Below are positions 1 to 8,413 of a DNA stretch of 43,560 nt, in pieces. The stretch is from Pseudobutyrivibrio sp. (lineage in GTDB: Bacteria > Bacillota_A > Clostridia > Lachnospirales > Lachnospiraceae). The notes under the pieces are model-generated. The model had not been told where the DNA came from and searched no databases. It worked only from the letters and a program-made list of their open reading frames with translations. Location of the stretch: the NCBI GenBank assembly GCA_024691465.1, contig JAILNO010000108.1:1-43560 (forward strand), given 5' to 3'. The position numbers were made by a program, and so were the translations under genes. Position 1 is the stretch's first letter; each line of letters starts with the position of its first letter.

Positions 1-108
1 AACCTGTGCTCCGTTCTTCTTAACAGTCTCGATGATTTTCTTGGCAGATGAATCTACTAACTCATGATCATAAGCCTTGAGTGTGATTCTCATAACTTGA
101 TTTGCCAT
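1..108 (-). CDS. rpsJ: 30S ribosomal protein S10, 5' end (partial)
   Basis: The reverse strand encodes 36 residues beginning [20 protein letters not shown], the conserved N-terminus of ribosomal protein S10, before the left edge cuts the gene. S10 is part of the 30S head and, as NusE, a transcription antitermination partner. The start is fixed by an AAGGAGGAG Shine-Dalgarno about 8 nt upstream and by family alignment. In Firmicutes rpsJ usually opens the long S10-spc-alpha ribosomal protein operon, so the rest of that operon should lie to the left, outside the window. The gene is preceded by a promoter and a roughly 257-nt folded leader. Confidence 0.95.
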   Translation of the reverse strand, partial: MANQVMRITLKAYDHELVDSSAKKIIETVKKNGAQV

Positions 109-365
109 AAAAAAAGTCTCCTCCTTTTTCGTTTTTCTAAAATCTGAAAAATCGAACAAGTGGCGACTGTACACTTACCCGTGTGTTTCATGCTTCAAAA
201 CTCAAAGTTCGAACCAAGTTCTCACACGTCGTCTCCGCAAAAGCGGACGGTTTTCTGTTGTACAGTGACTTGTCGTCAGTTTCCTAACTTGACATTCGCT
301 CCACGGAAAACCAACTTAGCAGGCTAAGTTGCAACCTCACGCTTCATAGCTATCATGTCACAGCA
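109..365 (-). promoter_or_regulatory. Structured 5' leader of the rpsJ (S10) operon
   Basis: About 257 nt lie between the predicted transcription start and rpsJ. On the transcribed strand several stems are visible. A long-range helix pairs 259-266 with 166-173 (8 bp) and 268-273 with 156-161 (6 bp). A nested stem pairs 223-228 with 180-185 (CACACG/CGTGTG). There is a TCCGC/GCGGA hairpin with a 4-nt loop at 234-247 and a hairpin of at least 8 bp at 312-331. Such nested folding in a leader fits autogenous control of the S10 operon; L4 does this in gamma-proteobacteria. The ligand here is inference, as I cannot match this leader to a named RNA family. Confidence 0.7.
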
Positions 366-371
366 AGTAAT

Positions 372-400
372 AATATACACGAGAAATATGTGATTGGCAA
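372..400 (-). promoter_or_regulatory. Sigma-A promoter for the rpsJ operon
   Basis: Reverse-strand -35 TTGCCA (395-400), 17-bp spacer, -10 TATATT (372-377). The predicted start of transcription is near 365. Confidence 0.75.
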
Positions 401-712
401 CAAAAAGAATAAAAATATTGTATTTTTTCAAGAACAATCCATAACTATACTAAATATAGTGGTTTTAGATTGCTTTTTAGACTATTAATCATTGAACATT
501 AATAATTTTTATTTATAATAGTCAAGGCAAGTCAATTTAATTGCTTGTCTAAAAATGACCATTCACTTATTAATTATCTAAAGTAAAGCTTCCTTATAAT
601 AATTTATTTTAATAAAATCTTCAATTATAAGTTTTACTTTTTTAATAGTGATTCATCTATAAATATAATGAAAGGATTGTTGCAATACATATTTGCGACA
701 TTAGGAATTAAT
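401..712. other. AT-rich divergent intergenic region
   Basis: Non-coding DNA between the rpsJ promoter and the methyltransferase gene. It is very AT-rich. An 8-bp inverted repeat, GACTATTA (480-487) and TAATAGTC (516-523), could form a weak hairpin. I see no convincing promoter for the rightward gene and no small reading frame with a good ribosome binding site. Confidence 0.5.
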
Positions 713-1600
713 ATGCAGGTAGCAAATAATTGGAAAGATTACGAAATAATCGACTGCTCATCCGGTGAGAAATTAGAGCGTTGGGGCGATTATATTCTAC
801 TTCGTCCAGATCCTCAGGTAATCTGGAATACTAAAAAAGCATCTTCTTATTATAAGAAGCTAAACGCCCACTATCATCGTTCTAATAAAGGCGGAGGCGA
901 ATGGGAATTTTTTGATTTACCAGAGCAATGGACAATCAGCTACCCAATATGTAATCACAACCTAACCTTTAACTTGAAACCTTTTGCTTTTAAACATACC
1001 GGATTGTTTCCTGAGCAGGCAGTTAACTGGGATTGGTTTTCTTCTATTATTAATAAAGAAGTAACTGAGCAGAAACGTCCAGTTAAAGTTCTTAATCTTT
1101 TTGCGTACACTGGTGGTGCTACTCTTGCTGCGGCAGCAGCTGGAGCACAAGTAACACATGTTGATGCATCAAAAGGTATGGTTCAATGGGCAAAGGAAAA
1201 TGCAGCCTCATCCGGCCTGGCCGATGCACCTATAAGATGGTTGGTAGACGATTGCAGAAAATTCGTTGAACGTGAGATTCGTAGAGGCAATAAATATGAT
1301 GGAATTATAATGGACCCTCCATCTTATGGAAGGGGTTCCAAAAATGAAATCTGGAAAATAGAAGATGATATTTTTCCATTCATTCAATTATGCCAACAAA
1401 TATTATCCGAGGATGCACTTTTCTTCTTAGTTAATTCCTACACCACTGGTCTTCAACCAGCTGTTCTTAACTATATGATTAGCACAGCTCTTCTAAAAAA
1501 ACATCCTGGTACTGTTACTGCCGATGAAATTGGTCTTCCTGTAACAGAATCAAAACTTGTACTTCCATGTGGTGCAAGTGGTAGATGGACTAAAGCTTAA
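713..1600 (+). CDS. Class I SAM-dependent methyltransferase, RlmI-like
   Basis: A 295-residue protein with a Rossmann methyltransferase core: SAM motif I NLFAYTGG at residues 128-135, an acidic residue after strand 2 (HVDAS, 149-153) and catalytic-type motif DPPSYGRG at 201-208. This pattern belongs to the RlmI/RlmK-type family (COG1092) that methylates 23S rRNA cytosine, but this member is shorter and shows no obvious N-terminal PUA domain, so the substrate is uncertain. I chose the ATG at 713, because AGGA lies 7 nt upstream and relatives start near ...NWKDYE..DSSGEKLERWG. An in-frame ATG at 668 would add 15 residues but has no good ribosome binding site. It stands alone, with a strong hairpin following it. 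Confidence 0.85.
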   Translation: MQVANNWKDYEIIDCSSGEKLERWGDYILLRPDPQVIWNTKKASSYYKKLNAHYHRSNKGGGEWEFFDLPEQWTISYPICNHNLTFNLKPFAFKHTGLFPEQAVNWDWFSSIINKEVTEQKRPVKVLNLFAYTGGATLAAAAAGAQVTHVDASKGMVQWAKENAASSGLADAPIRWLVDDCRKFVEREIRRGNKYDGIIMDPPSYGRGSKNEIWKIEDDIFPFIQLCQQILSEDALFFLVNSYTTGLQPAVLNYMISTALLKKHPGTVTADEIGLPVTESKLVLPCGASGRWTKA

Positions 1601-1634
1601 TCTCAATTTGCTTAATTTTTAAAACCGCATTAAC

Positions 1635-1670
1635 ATAGAGTTACTTCTTTATAATAAGAAGTAACTCTAT
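1635..1670 (+). terminator. 15-bp perfect hairpin between methyltransferase and MATE genes
   Basis: Arms 1635-1649 and 1656-1670 are perfectly complementary, with a 6-nt loop. The stem is mostly A/T and the downstream side is AAATATTTTA rather than a clean U-run, so it may be a weak terminator for the methyltransferase. It ends only 27 nt before the MATE start codon and could equally act in the leader of that gene. Confidence 0.5.
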
Positions 1671-1697
1671 AAATATTTTAAATAAAAGGACATTATT

Positions 1698-3065
1698 ATG
1701 ACTAATACTATGATTAATCCACTAGGTACAGAACCAGTTGGAAAACTACTTAGAAAATTTGCTATCCCAAGTATAATCGCAATGCTTGTTGGTTCACTTT
1801 ACAATATGGTGGATCAGCTCTTCATCGGAAACTTTGTTGGTCCACTTGGAAATGGTGCAACAAATATTCAGTTTCCTCTTTCTATACTAAATGTATCTAT
1901 AGCCTTGCTATGTGGTATAGGTGCTGCTTCAACATTTAACCTTGCAATGGGTAGAGGAGAAACAAAAAAAGCTGGCTACTATATCGGTAATGCAACTACT
2001 GTTATGATATTTGGAGGTCTTTTACTTGCAATCATAACTGAACTTTTTCTCGAGCCAATTTTAATAGCTTGTGGTGCTACTGAAAATATTTTGCCCTACG
2101 CTGTTGAATATTCCAGAATTTGTGCCCTTGGTTACCCATTATTTATCTTATCAGCAGGCGGTAGCCACATCGTAAGAGCCGATGGCAGTCCTAACATGAC
2201 CATGGCAATTAATGTAGTAGGTGCTGTTGTTAACACTATACTCGATTTCTTGTTTGTGGCCGTATTCGGATGGGGCATGAAAGGTGCCGCAATCGCCACT
2301 ATAATCGGGCAATATATTGCAGGTATAATGGTTCTAGTTTATCTTACTAAGTTTAAAACCGTAAAACTTACAAAGGAACATTTTATTCCAGACTTACATG
2401 TCATTGCTTCAATTGCTTCACTAGGTACTGCCCCTTTTATCAATCAGATTGCAATGATGATTGTCCAAATCGTTATGAACCATGTTATGGGATATTATGG
2501 AGCCATGTCTATCTACGGCTCTGATATACCTATAACCTGTGCCGGCATTATTTCAAAAGTAAATGGTATATGTCTATCATTTATCATTGGTATTTCTCAA
2601 GGTTTACAACCTATTGTAAGTTTTAACTATGGTGCAAAGAACTATAAGCGTGTTAAAGATGCATATCACCTTGCTATAAAAATAGCCGCTGGAATAGCAA
2701 TTGTAAGTTGGGCTTGTTTCCAACTGTTCCCACGCCAGATTGTTTCAATCTTTGGATCAGGAACAGATTTATACTTCGACTTCTGCGAAAGCTACTTCAG
2801 AATTTTCCTATTAGGATTATTTACAGTTTTCCTTCAGCCAATATCGTCAAACTTTTTTACATCAATAGGTAAACCTTACAAGGGAATATTTATGTCCCTC
2901 ACAAGACAGGTATTGTTCCTAACACCACTTATTCTAATATTACCACTATTTTTCGGATTAGACGGTGTCCTCTATTCAGGACCAATAGCAGACGCTCTTT
3001 CATTTATCATATGTCTCATTCTTGTTCGACGAGAATTTGCTCGACCAGAATTTAAAGAAAACTAA
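1698..3065 (+). CDS. MATE-family multidrug/cation exporter
   Basis: A 455-residue polytopic membrane protein of normal MATE length, with about 12 hydrophobic segments. The N-terminus (LLRKFAIPSIIAMLVGSLYNMVDQLFIG, residues about 18-45) and the internal repeat near residue 235 (PFINQIAMMIVQIVMN) match the two homologous bundles of the DinF/NorM superfamily. MATE proteins expel drugs or metabolites in exchange for Na+ or H+; the substrate cannot be read from sequence. The start has AAAAGGA 7 nt upstream. It is monocistronic, bounded by a hairpin on the left and a good terminator on the right. Lysine codons here are 12 AAA to 5 AAG, unlike metF at 26 kb. Confidence 0.9.
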   Translation: MTNTMINPLGTEPVGKLLRKFAIPSIIAMLVGSLYNMVDQLFIGNFVGPLGNGATNIQFPLSILNVSIALLCGIGAASTFNLAMGRGETKKAGYYIGNATTVMIFGGLLLAIITELFLEPILIACGATENILPYAVEYSRICALGYPLFILSAGGSHIVRADGSPNMTMAINVVGAVVNTILDFLFVAVFGWGMKGAAIATIIGQYIAGIMVLVYLTKFKTVKLTKEHFIPDLHVIASIASLGTAPFINQIAMMIVQIVMNHVMGYYGAMSIYGSDIPITCAGIISKVNGICLSFIIGISQGLQPIVSFNYGAKNYKRVKDAYHLAIKIAAGIAIVSWACFQLFPRQIVSIFGSGTDLYFDFCESYFRIFLLGLFTVFLQPISSNFFTSIGKPYKGIFMSLTRQVLFLTPLILILPLFFGLDGVLYSGPIADALSFIICLILVRREFARPEFKEN

Positions 3066-3079
3066 GTATCTATAAAGCA

Positions 3080-3113
3080 AATATTCCCTGGCTAATTGCC
3101 AGGGAATATTTTT
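3080..3113 (+). terminator. Rho-independent terminator after the MATE gene
   Basis: 13-bp stem (3080-3092 with 3098-3110), 5-nt loop, then TTTATTTATA. It lies between convergent genes and may also stop the leftward GGDEF transcript, although its tail in that direction is poorer. Confidence 0.85.
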
Positions 3114-3131
3114 ATTTATAATCTAATTTTC

Positions 3132-4421
3132 TTATTCACATACCACCTTATTTCTAACCGCTTCCTTAGCCGTATACAGGTTATCGTCGGCACGATTAAG
3201 ATTTTCATCAATACTTTGGGTTGGATCCATATTCGTTAATCCAAAACTCATTGTTATTTGACGATCTGTATCTGGCACGTAAATGGTACGAACGTCCTCA
3301 AGTATCATTTCAAGTTCTCGCTTTGCAATGTCGAGTTCACGGTTTTCAAATATAAGCAAAAATTCTTCACCACCCCAACGGGCTGCAAAACCTTTGCCTC
3401 GCATACCTGTTTTTAACTTTTCTGAAACTGCCTTTAATACTATATCCCCCATTTCATGACCATAGGTATCATTAACTTTTTTGAAGAAATCTATATCACC
3501 AATACATAGACAGTATTTCAAACCTGTCTCTACTGCTTTGATGCGAATATCCTCAAGCTTCTTATCTGCAGAACGACGATTATTCAATCCTGTAAGAGCA
3601 TCATATTCTACCAATGTTTTGATTGACCTTGCCATACGTCGTCCATCATTAGCAAGATGCTTTATTTCATCGTCTTCCTTTAAAAGTTCTCTAGGTATAT
3701 CGTTGTCGAATTCTCCATTGGCCAATGCTTCCATGTAACGATCCATTTTATAAATTCTATCGCCTAAACGTTTATTAAAGGAAACCATAATTACACCAAA
3801 GAAAATTGCCACCAGTATACAGATTGCAATGATAGGAATTATATATTGGATTGCTTCTTTTTGTACGTCTTCTCCGGAACGACATACAGCTATCATACCT
3901 ATTATTGAACCATCGTCTCCATAGATTGGTTCATAATATGCGAAACTTTGTTGGTTATAAACCATTACATTGTCATAAAATGCACTCTCACCATTTTCAA
4001 GGACATCGTTTTTAACTATAGTTGCCGCCTTAGTACCCATGGCGATGTTTCCATCCTGATCTACCAATGTTGTAAGTATTCTAGTATCATCAATAAAAAT
4101 CGAAACATCGATATTAAGCATTTTTGACATCTCACCTATTAGTGTGTTTTCTCCATTAAGCTTTTGTTCACCCTTATAGATTTCTATTTCATCTTCTGTT
4201 TCTCCATTGATTACACTATATTCACCAACATAAAATTCATCGAATACAAAACCTATAAGTTTTGCATCATTTGTCAGCTCCTTTTCTATTTGATCTGTAA
4301 TTGATGCTCTGACAATGCTTACACTTGTAGCCACAATTAATACTGTCATTAGTATAAGTGGTATTAATGTCATTTTAAGCATCTGACTTTTTAAACTATT
4401 CTTTAAGATTTTTTTCGCCAT
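3132..4421 (-). CDS. Membrane-anchored GGDEF diguanylate cyclase
   Basis: 429 residues: a first membrane helix (about 15-37), an extracytoplasmic region of about 150 residues resembling a single Cache-type sensor, a second helix (about 192-214), a HAMP-like linker, then a GGDEF domain with DALTGLNNRR at its start and the active-site loop GGEEF at 350-354. The metal/GTP motif (IGDIDFFKKVNDTYGH) is intact, so c-di-GMP synthesis from two GTP is expected. The position for the inhibitory RxxD site reads RGKG, so product inhibition through that site is probably absent. AAGGAG lies upstream of the ATG. The gene is monocistronic. The sensed signal is unknown. Confidence 0.9.
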   Translation of the reverse strand: MAKKILKNSLKSQMLKMTLIPLILMTVLIVATSVSIVRASITDQIEKELTNDAKLIGFVFDEFYVGEYSVINGETEDEIEIYKGEQKLNGENTLIGEMSKMLNIDVSIFIDDTRILTTLVDQDGNIAMGTKAATIVKNDVLENGESAFYDNVMVYNQQSFAYYEPIYGDDGSIIGMIAVCRSGEDVQKEAIQYIIPIIAICILVAIFFGVIMVSFNKRLGDRIYKMDRYMEALANGEFDNDIPRELLKEDDEIKHLANDGRRMARSIKTLVEYDALTGLNNRRSADKKLEDIRIKAVETGLKYCLCIGDIDFFKKVNDTYGHEMGDIVLKAVSEKLKTGMRGKGFAARWGGEEFLLIFENRELDIAKRELEMILEDVRTIYVPDTDRQITMSFGLTNMDPTQSIDENLNRADDNLYTAKEAVRNKVVCE

Positions 4422-4472
4422 TAAGTATGCTCCTTAGTCTACATAAAGCCCCAAACTTCTCTCAATATAAAA

Positions 4473-4500
4473 ACTATAACCCAAATTTACATTTTGCCAA
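4473..4500 (-). promoter_or_regulatory. Candidate promoter for the GGDEF gene
   Basis: Reverse-strand -35 TTGGCA (4495-4500), 16-bp spacer, -10 TATAGT (4473-4478), about 50 nt upstream of the start codon. Confidence 0.45.
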
Positions 4501-4560
4501 TAATATTCTATACCAAATATTTGCATTATTTATGACTATAACGTGAACAAATCCCAAAAT

Positions 4561-4595
4561 GAAAAAAGCAGATGCCCGTTGCATCTGCTTTTTTC
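4561..4595 (-). terminator. Terminator of the YtfQRT-YjfF-type operon
   Basis: A perfect 15-bp stem (4561-4575 with 4581-4595), 5-nt loop, with A-tract and T-tract forming the stem ends, so it can work in both directions. It lies 30 nt after the last permease stop codon. Confidence 0.9.
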
Positions 4596-4624
4596 TTTGA
4601 AGGATTAAGTTAAGAAAAAGAAAG

Positions 4625-5656
4625 TTATTTATTTCTGCGTGCCTTTACTAATGCAAAGACTGACTGAAGTATTATGAATATACAAAGGAGAGCTGCTGTT
4701 GCAATATTAGCCCAGCTTGAAAGAAGCTTTCCATTTGTATTTACCAGCACTGTTATTGTACCGTTAATAAGAACACCGAATAGAGAACCTATTACATTAC
4801 CAACGCCACCGGTAAGAAGTGTTCCGCCTATAACGGCTGATGCTATGGCATCCATTTCAAGACCAAGAGCCTGATTTACTGATCCTGACATTGTATTTAA
4901 GCAGTAAAGGATACCACCAATTGAACAAAGGAATGATGAAAGAATGTGTGAAAGCATTCTAGTCTTTTTAACATTAAGACCCATCATTGTAGCTGAAGTC
5001 TGATTTCCACCAACAGCGTATAAATTTCTTCCAAACTTTGTATACTTAAGCATCAAGAAAATTATAATAAGTACTACAATTGCAATAACAACTGTTGGTC
5101 GCATGTAAGGAACAACCACCTTACCATGCTTATTAACCTTTCCTAAAAACTCTGGAAGATTAATCTTTGCATTAGCCCATGAATAAAACAATGGGTTATC
5201 AGCCTCTGTGATTGAAATCTGTCCCGAGCAGATTACTGCTGTCATACCACGTCCAAAGAACATACCTGCCATGGTTACAATGAATGGCTGAATCTCAAGA
5301 TATCCAACCAAAAATCCCTGAACAGCTCCAAATACAAGTCCTATTACAAGTACCAGTATAACCATAGGAACTGCACCCATGTGCCATTCTGTCATACCAT
5401 ATACAAGCAACATACAGTCCATAGCAATTACTGAACCTACTGAAATATCAATTCCACCAGTAAGCATTACACAAGTCATACCGCAGGTTACGCAGATTAA
5501 TCCTGCGTTGTTGATTAACACATTTAAAAATGTTTGAAGATTACCAAATCCCTTATCCTGGTATATGATGCAGCCCATTGCATACATAAATACAAAGAGA
5601 CAAATTGTTATGATAATTAATACAGTGTTCGAATCTAATTTTTTCTTGCTTCTCAT
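4625..5656 (-). CDS. yjfF: Sugar ABC transporter permease, YjfF type
   Basis: A 343-residue inner-membrane permease of the BPD_transp_2 (RbsC-like) family with about 9-10 hydrophobic helices. Hallmarks are MLTGGIDISVGSV (near residue 65), KYTKFGRNLYAVGGN and AIASAVIGGTLLTGGVG. These match E. coli YjfF, one of the two permeases of the galactofuranose importer, closely. Its ATG overlaps the stop of the preceding permease (TAATG) and is served by AAAGGAGG. It is the last gene of an SBP-ATPase-permease-permease operon. The family assignment is strong; the exact sugar (galactofuranose or another furanose such as arabinofuranose) is inference. Confidence 0.88.
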   Translation of the reverse strand: MRSKKKLDSNTVLIIITICLFVFMYAMGCIIYQDKGFGNLQTFLNVLINNAGLICVTCGMTCVMLTGGIDISVGSVIAMDCMLLVYGMTEWHMGAVPMVILVLVIGLVFGAVQGFLVGYLEIQPFIVTMAGMFFGRGMTAVICSGQISITEADNPLFYSWANAKINLPEFLGKVNKHGKVVVPYMRPTVVIAIVVLIIIFLMLKYTKFGRNLYAVGGNQTSATMMGLNVKKTRMLSHILSSFLCSIGGILYCLNTMSGSVNQALGLEMDAIASAVIGGTLLTGGVGNVIGSLFGVLINGTITVLVNTNGKLLSSWANIATAALLCIFIILQSVFALVKARRNK

Positions 5657-6702
5657 TATGCTGCCTCCTTTACATGTGCCTTCTGAGCTTTTCTTGCTGC
5701 CATATAGGCTTTAAATGCAGGAGCCTGCACTACAACTATTATAATAACGATAACCGCTTTGAACACTGGTGCCTTATCAGTTGATACACCCATTGCAAGA
5801 AGTGTTGTGGTAATAGCCTGAATTGTATAGGCACCAATAATGGAACCTGCCAGATTAAATTTACCACCACCAAGCGAATTACCACCAAGTGCAACTGCTA
5901 AGATTGCATCAAGTTCATAGTTAAGACCAATATTGTTTGAATCAGCAGAATAGATTCTTGATGATGCAACTATACCTGCAATACCTGCACATATGCCGCA
6001 AACTACATAGCAGATAAAACATATTACATCTGAATTAATACCAGAAATTCTTGCTGCTCTACTGTTAATACCTACAGATTGAATATAAAGACCTAAAGCT
6101 GTCTTTCTAAGTAAGATTGCTACAATAATTATTACTGCTGCAGCCACAAAAACCGGTGTAGGAATCGGACATCCAGGAATAAAGTTTCCAAGATATTTAT
6201 AAGATTCATATCTAATATATGTAATCTGATTGTTGCATAATAACAATCCAATTGCTCTTGCTGCAGTAAACAAAATCAAGGTTGCAACCATAGGCTGTAT
6301 CTTTAACTTTGATACCAATGCACCATTAAATGCACCGCAAACACCGCCCATGAATACACCAAATAACATACCTACAATCATAGGAACTGCTAATTCAGAT
6401 ACTGAATTGTTTCCATATCCCGCAAGTAACATACAGCAGCTACATGCTGAAAGTGACATTACTGAACCAACAGAGATATCAGTTCCTGCCGAAACAGCTA
6501 CAACTAATGTCTGACCTACAGCTAATATTGCGATTTCTGAACCTCTGTTTAGAATATCAACAAGACGACCATATAAAACACCATTATTAATACTTATTGA
6601 AAAGAATGATGGTGATTTTATTAAATTGATTAACAGTACCAATATCATACAGAAAATTGGTAAGAAAAGGGGTTGCTTTGTAAGCTTTTTAAAGTTTTCC
6701 AT
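5656..6702 (-). CDS. ytfT: Sugar ABC transporter permease, YtfT type
   Basis: A 348-residue RbsC-family permease, the partner of the adjacent YjfF-like subunit, with which it would form a heterodimeric pore. Visible family motifs are AVGQTLVVAVSAGTDISVGSVMSL (residues about 59-82), RKTALGLYIQSVGINSRAARISGI and ALGGNSLGGGKFNLAGS. The C-terminus is basic and cytoplasmic. Start and stop codons overlap both neighbours by one base, and a GGAGG site precedes the ATG, so translation is probably coupled through ytfR-ytfT-yjfF. Confidence 0.88.
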   Translation of the reverse strand: MENFKKLTKQPLFLPIFCMILVLLINLIKSPSFFSISINNGVLYGRLVDILNRGSEIAILAVGQTLVVAVSAGTDISVGSVMSLSACSCCMLLAGYGNNSVSELAVPMIVGMLFGVFMGGVCGAFNGALVSKLKIQPMVATLILFTAARAIGLLLCNNQITYIRYESYKYLGNFIPGCPIPTPVFVAAAVIIIVAILLRKTALGLYIQSVGINSRAARISGINSDVICFICYVVCGICAGIAGIVASSRIYSADSNNIGLNYELDAILAVALGGNSLGGGKFNLAGSIIGAYTIQAITTTLLAMGVSTDKAPVFKAVIVIIIVVVQAPAFKAYMAARKAQKAHVKEAA

Positions 6703-8216
6703 TATTCTGCACCTCCTGCAATGGCTGCCATGACTGATTCCTGTGTCATGTCTCCAGATATCTCCCCTACCTGGGCACCATCACGCATTACGTACATTCT
6801 TGTACATGTACGAAGCATCTCTTCAATTTCTGATGAGATGAATACTATACTCATTCCTTCTTCCTCAGCAAACTTTAATGCCAATTTTTGGAATTCAGTC
6901 TTAGTACCTATATCAATACCTCTGGTTGGTTCATCCAGAATAAGGAAATCTGGATGTGTGCATAACCATCTGGCAAGGATTACTTTTTGTTGATTACCAC
7001 CTGATAATTGATTTATTGGTGTTTCTCTTGAGGCTGTTTTTATTTGAAGCATATCAATAAACTTATCAGCCAATTCGTTTTGCTTTGATACTGGAATTTT
7101 CTTGAATAAACCATTTCTAGCCTGAAGGGCAAGAATTATATTCTCCCTAACAGAAAGATCTCCAATACATCCATCTGCTTTTCTATCATCTGGTAAATAT
7201 CCCATACCAGCTTTAATTGCGTCTAATGGCTCTTTCACATTAAGTGTCTTCCCTTTAACTGTTAATGTTCCTGTCTGAGCCTTATCAGCACCATAAATGC
7301 ATCGAACCATCTCAGATCTACCTGATCCAAGAAGTCCTGTAACGCCAACAACTTCGCCTTTTTTGATTTCAAAATCAAATGGCTTAATTGTTCCTTTGTG
7401 ACTAAGTCCTTTAGCAGAAACAACTACCTCATCTGATGTATTGGTAGCCCCCTCCTTTTTGATAGATGCCAAATCATCAAAATCCTTACCAAGCATTGCC
7501 GCTACAAGTTTGACGCGAGGCATTTCTTCCACTGAATATTCTCCAGCGAATTCTCCATTTCTTAAAACTGTAATTGTGTCACATACTGCGTATACCTGCT
7601 CTAAGAAATGAGTTACAAATATTATTCCTACTCCCTTAGACTTTAACTCTCTCATAACCTTAAAAAGTTTTTCAACTTCGTTATCATCGAGAGATGATGT
7701 TGGTTCATCTAAAATAAGAACTTTACAATCCATATCTACAGCTCTTGCAATTGCTATCATCTGCTGAATCGCAAGGGAATAATTTTCAAGGGCAAGTGTT
7801 ACATCAACATTGATTTCAAGCCCATCCATTATTTCCTTGGCTCTTTTATTCATTGTTCGCCAATCGATGGTTCCAATTTTTGTTTTGGGCTCACGACCTA
7901 TAAACAAATTTTCAGCAACAGTTAAATTAGGACAAAGATTAACTTCCTGATAAACTGTAGCAATGCCTTTTTCCTGGGCCTCCAAAGTTGAGTGGTTAAC
8001 TACAGGGCCATCAATTCCAGCTACACGTATTTCACCAGCATCAAGAGAATAAACACCAGTAAGGACTTTAATCAACGTAGATTTTCCAGCACCATTTTCT
8101 CCCATAAGTGCATGTATTTCACCTTTTCTAAGAGTGAACTGTGCATGATCAAGAGCTTTAACTCCAGGAAAGGATTTGGATATATCTCGCATGGTAATTA
8201 ACAAATTTTCATCCAT
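6702..8216 (-). CDS. ytfR: Sugar ABC transporter ATP-binding protein, YtfR type
   Basis: A 504-residue protein with two fused ABC domains, as in all RbsA/YtfR/MglA sugar importers. The first half has Walker A GENGAGKST, a signature region (LAIQQMIAIARA) and Walker B KVLILDEPTSSLD. The second half has a degenerate P-loop (GLLGSGRSE), LSGGNQQKVILARWL and DFLILDEPTRGID, the usual asymmetric arrangement. I start it at the ATG at 8216, which has GAGGAAG upstream; a further in-frame start at 8258 has no such site. It is separated from the binding-protein gene by two hairpins that should lower its expression relative to that gene. Confidence 0.9.
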   Translation of the reverse strand: MDENLLITMRDISKSFPGVKALDHAQFTLRKGEIHALMGENGAGKSTLIKVLTGVYSLDAGEIRVAGIDGPVVNHSTLEAQEKGIATVYQEVNLCPNLTVAENLFIGREPKTKIGTIDWRTMNKRAKEIMDGLEINVDVTLALENYSLAIQQMIAIARAVDMDCKVLILDEPTSSLDDNEVEKLFKVMRELKSKGVGIIFVTHFLEQVYAVCDTITVLRNGEFAGEYSVEEMPRVKLVAAMLGKDFDDLASIKKEGATNTSDEVVVSAKGLSHKGTIKPFDFEIKKGEVVGVTGLLGSGRSEMVRCIYGADKAQTGTLTVKGKTLNVKEPLDAIKAGMGYLPDDRKADGCIGDLSVRENIILALQARNGLFKKIPVSKQNELADKFIDMLQIKTASRETPINQLSGGNQQKVILARWLCTHPDFLILDEPTRGIDIGTKTEFQKLALKFAEEEGMSIVFISSEIEEMLRTCTRMYVMRDGAQVGEISGDMTQESVMAAIAGGAE

Positions 8217-8340
8217 AATAATTCTTCCTCGCTTTGTTAAATTGAAAATATTCAGCACATACTTACCTATGTGGTTCTTGCAAAAATATTAATAAGCCTC
8301 TAAATTTTCTAATATATTTGCTCTGAATATTTTCAAAATA

Positions 8341-8361
8341 GGGAAGGCACTGGGCCTTCCC
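8341..8361 (-). terminator. Intercistronic hairpin (partial terminator) before ytfR
   Basis: 8-bp GC-rich stem (8341-8348 with 8354-8361), 5-nt loop, followed on the minus strand by TATTTTG. It lies between the binding-protein and ATPase genes, where attenuation or 3'-end protection often gives excess binding protein. Confidence 0.65.
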
Positions 8362-8388
8362 CAAATAATAAACAATTCATATTTAGTT

Positions 8389-8407
8389 TCAGGACATCTG
8401 GTCCCGA
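8389..8407 (-). repeat. Second hairpin just after the ytfQ stop codon
   Basis: 7-bp stem (8389-8395 with 8401-8407, one G-U pair when transcribed from the minus strand) and a 5-nt loop. It is in tandem with the stronger hairpin at 8341-8361 and probably stabilises the ytfQ message. Confidence 0.5.
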
Positions 8408-8413
8408 AATATT

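Noticed and set aside
668..712. Upstream ATG adding 15 residues to the RlmI-like methyltransferase
   Set aside because: It has no clear ribosome binding site, the added residues do not match the family, and the ATG at 713 has AGGA at proper distance.
8217..8258. Longer ytfR start
   Set aside because: No Shine-Dalgarno; the ATG at 8216 follows GAGGAAG and fits the family.
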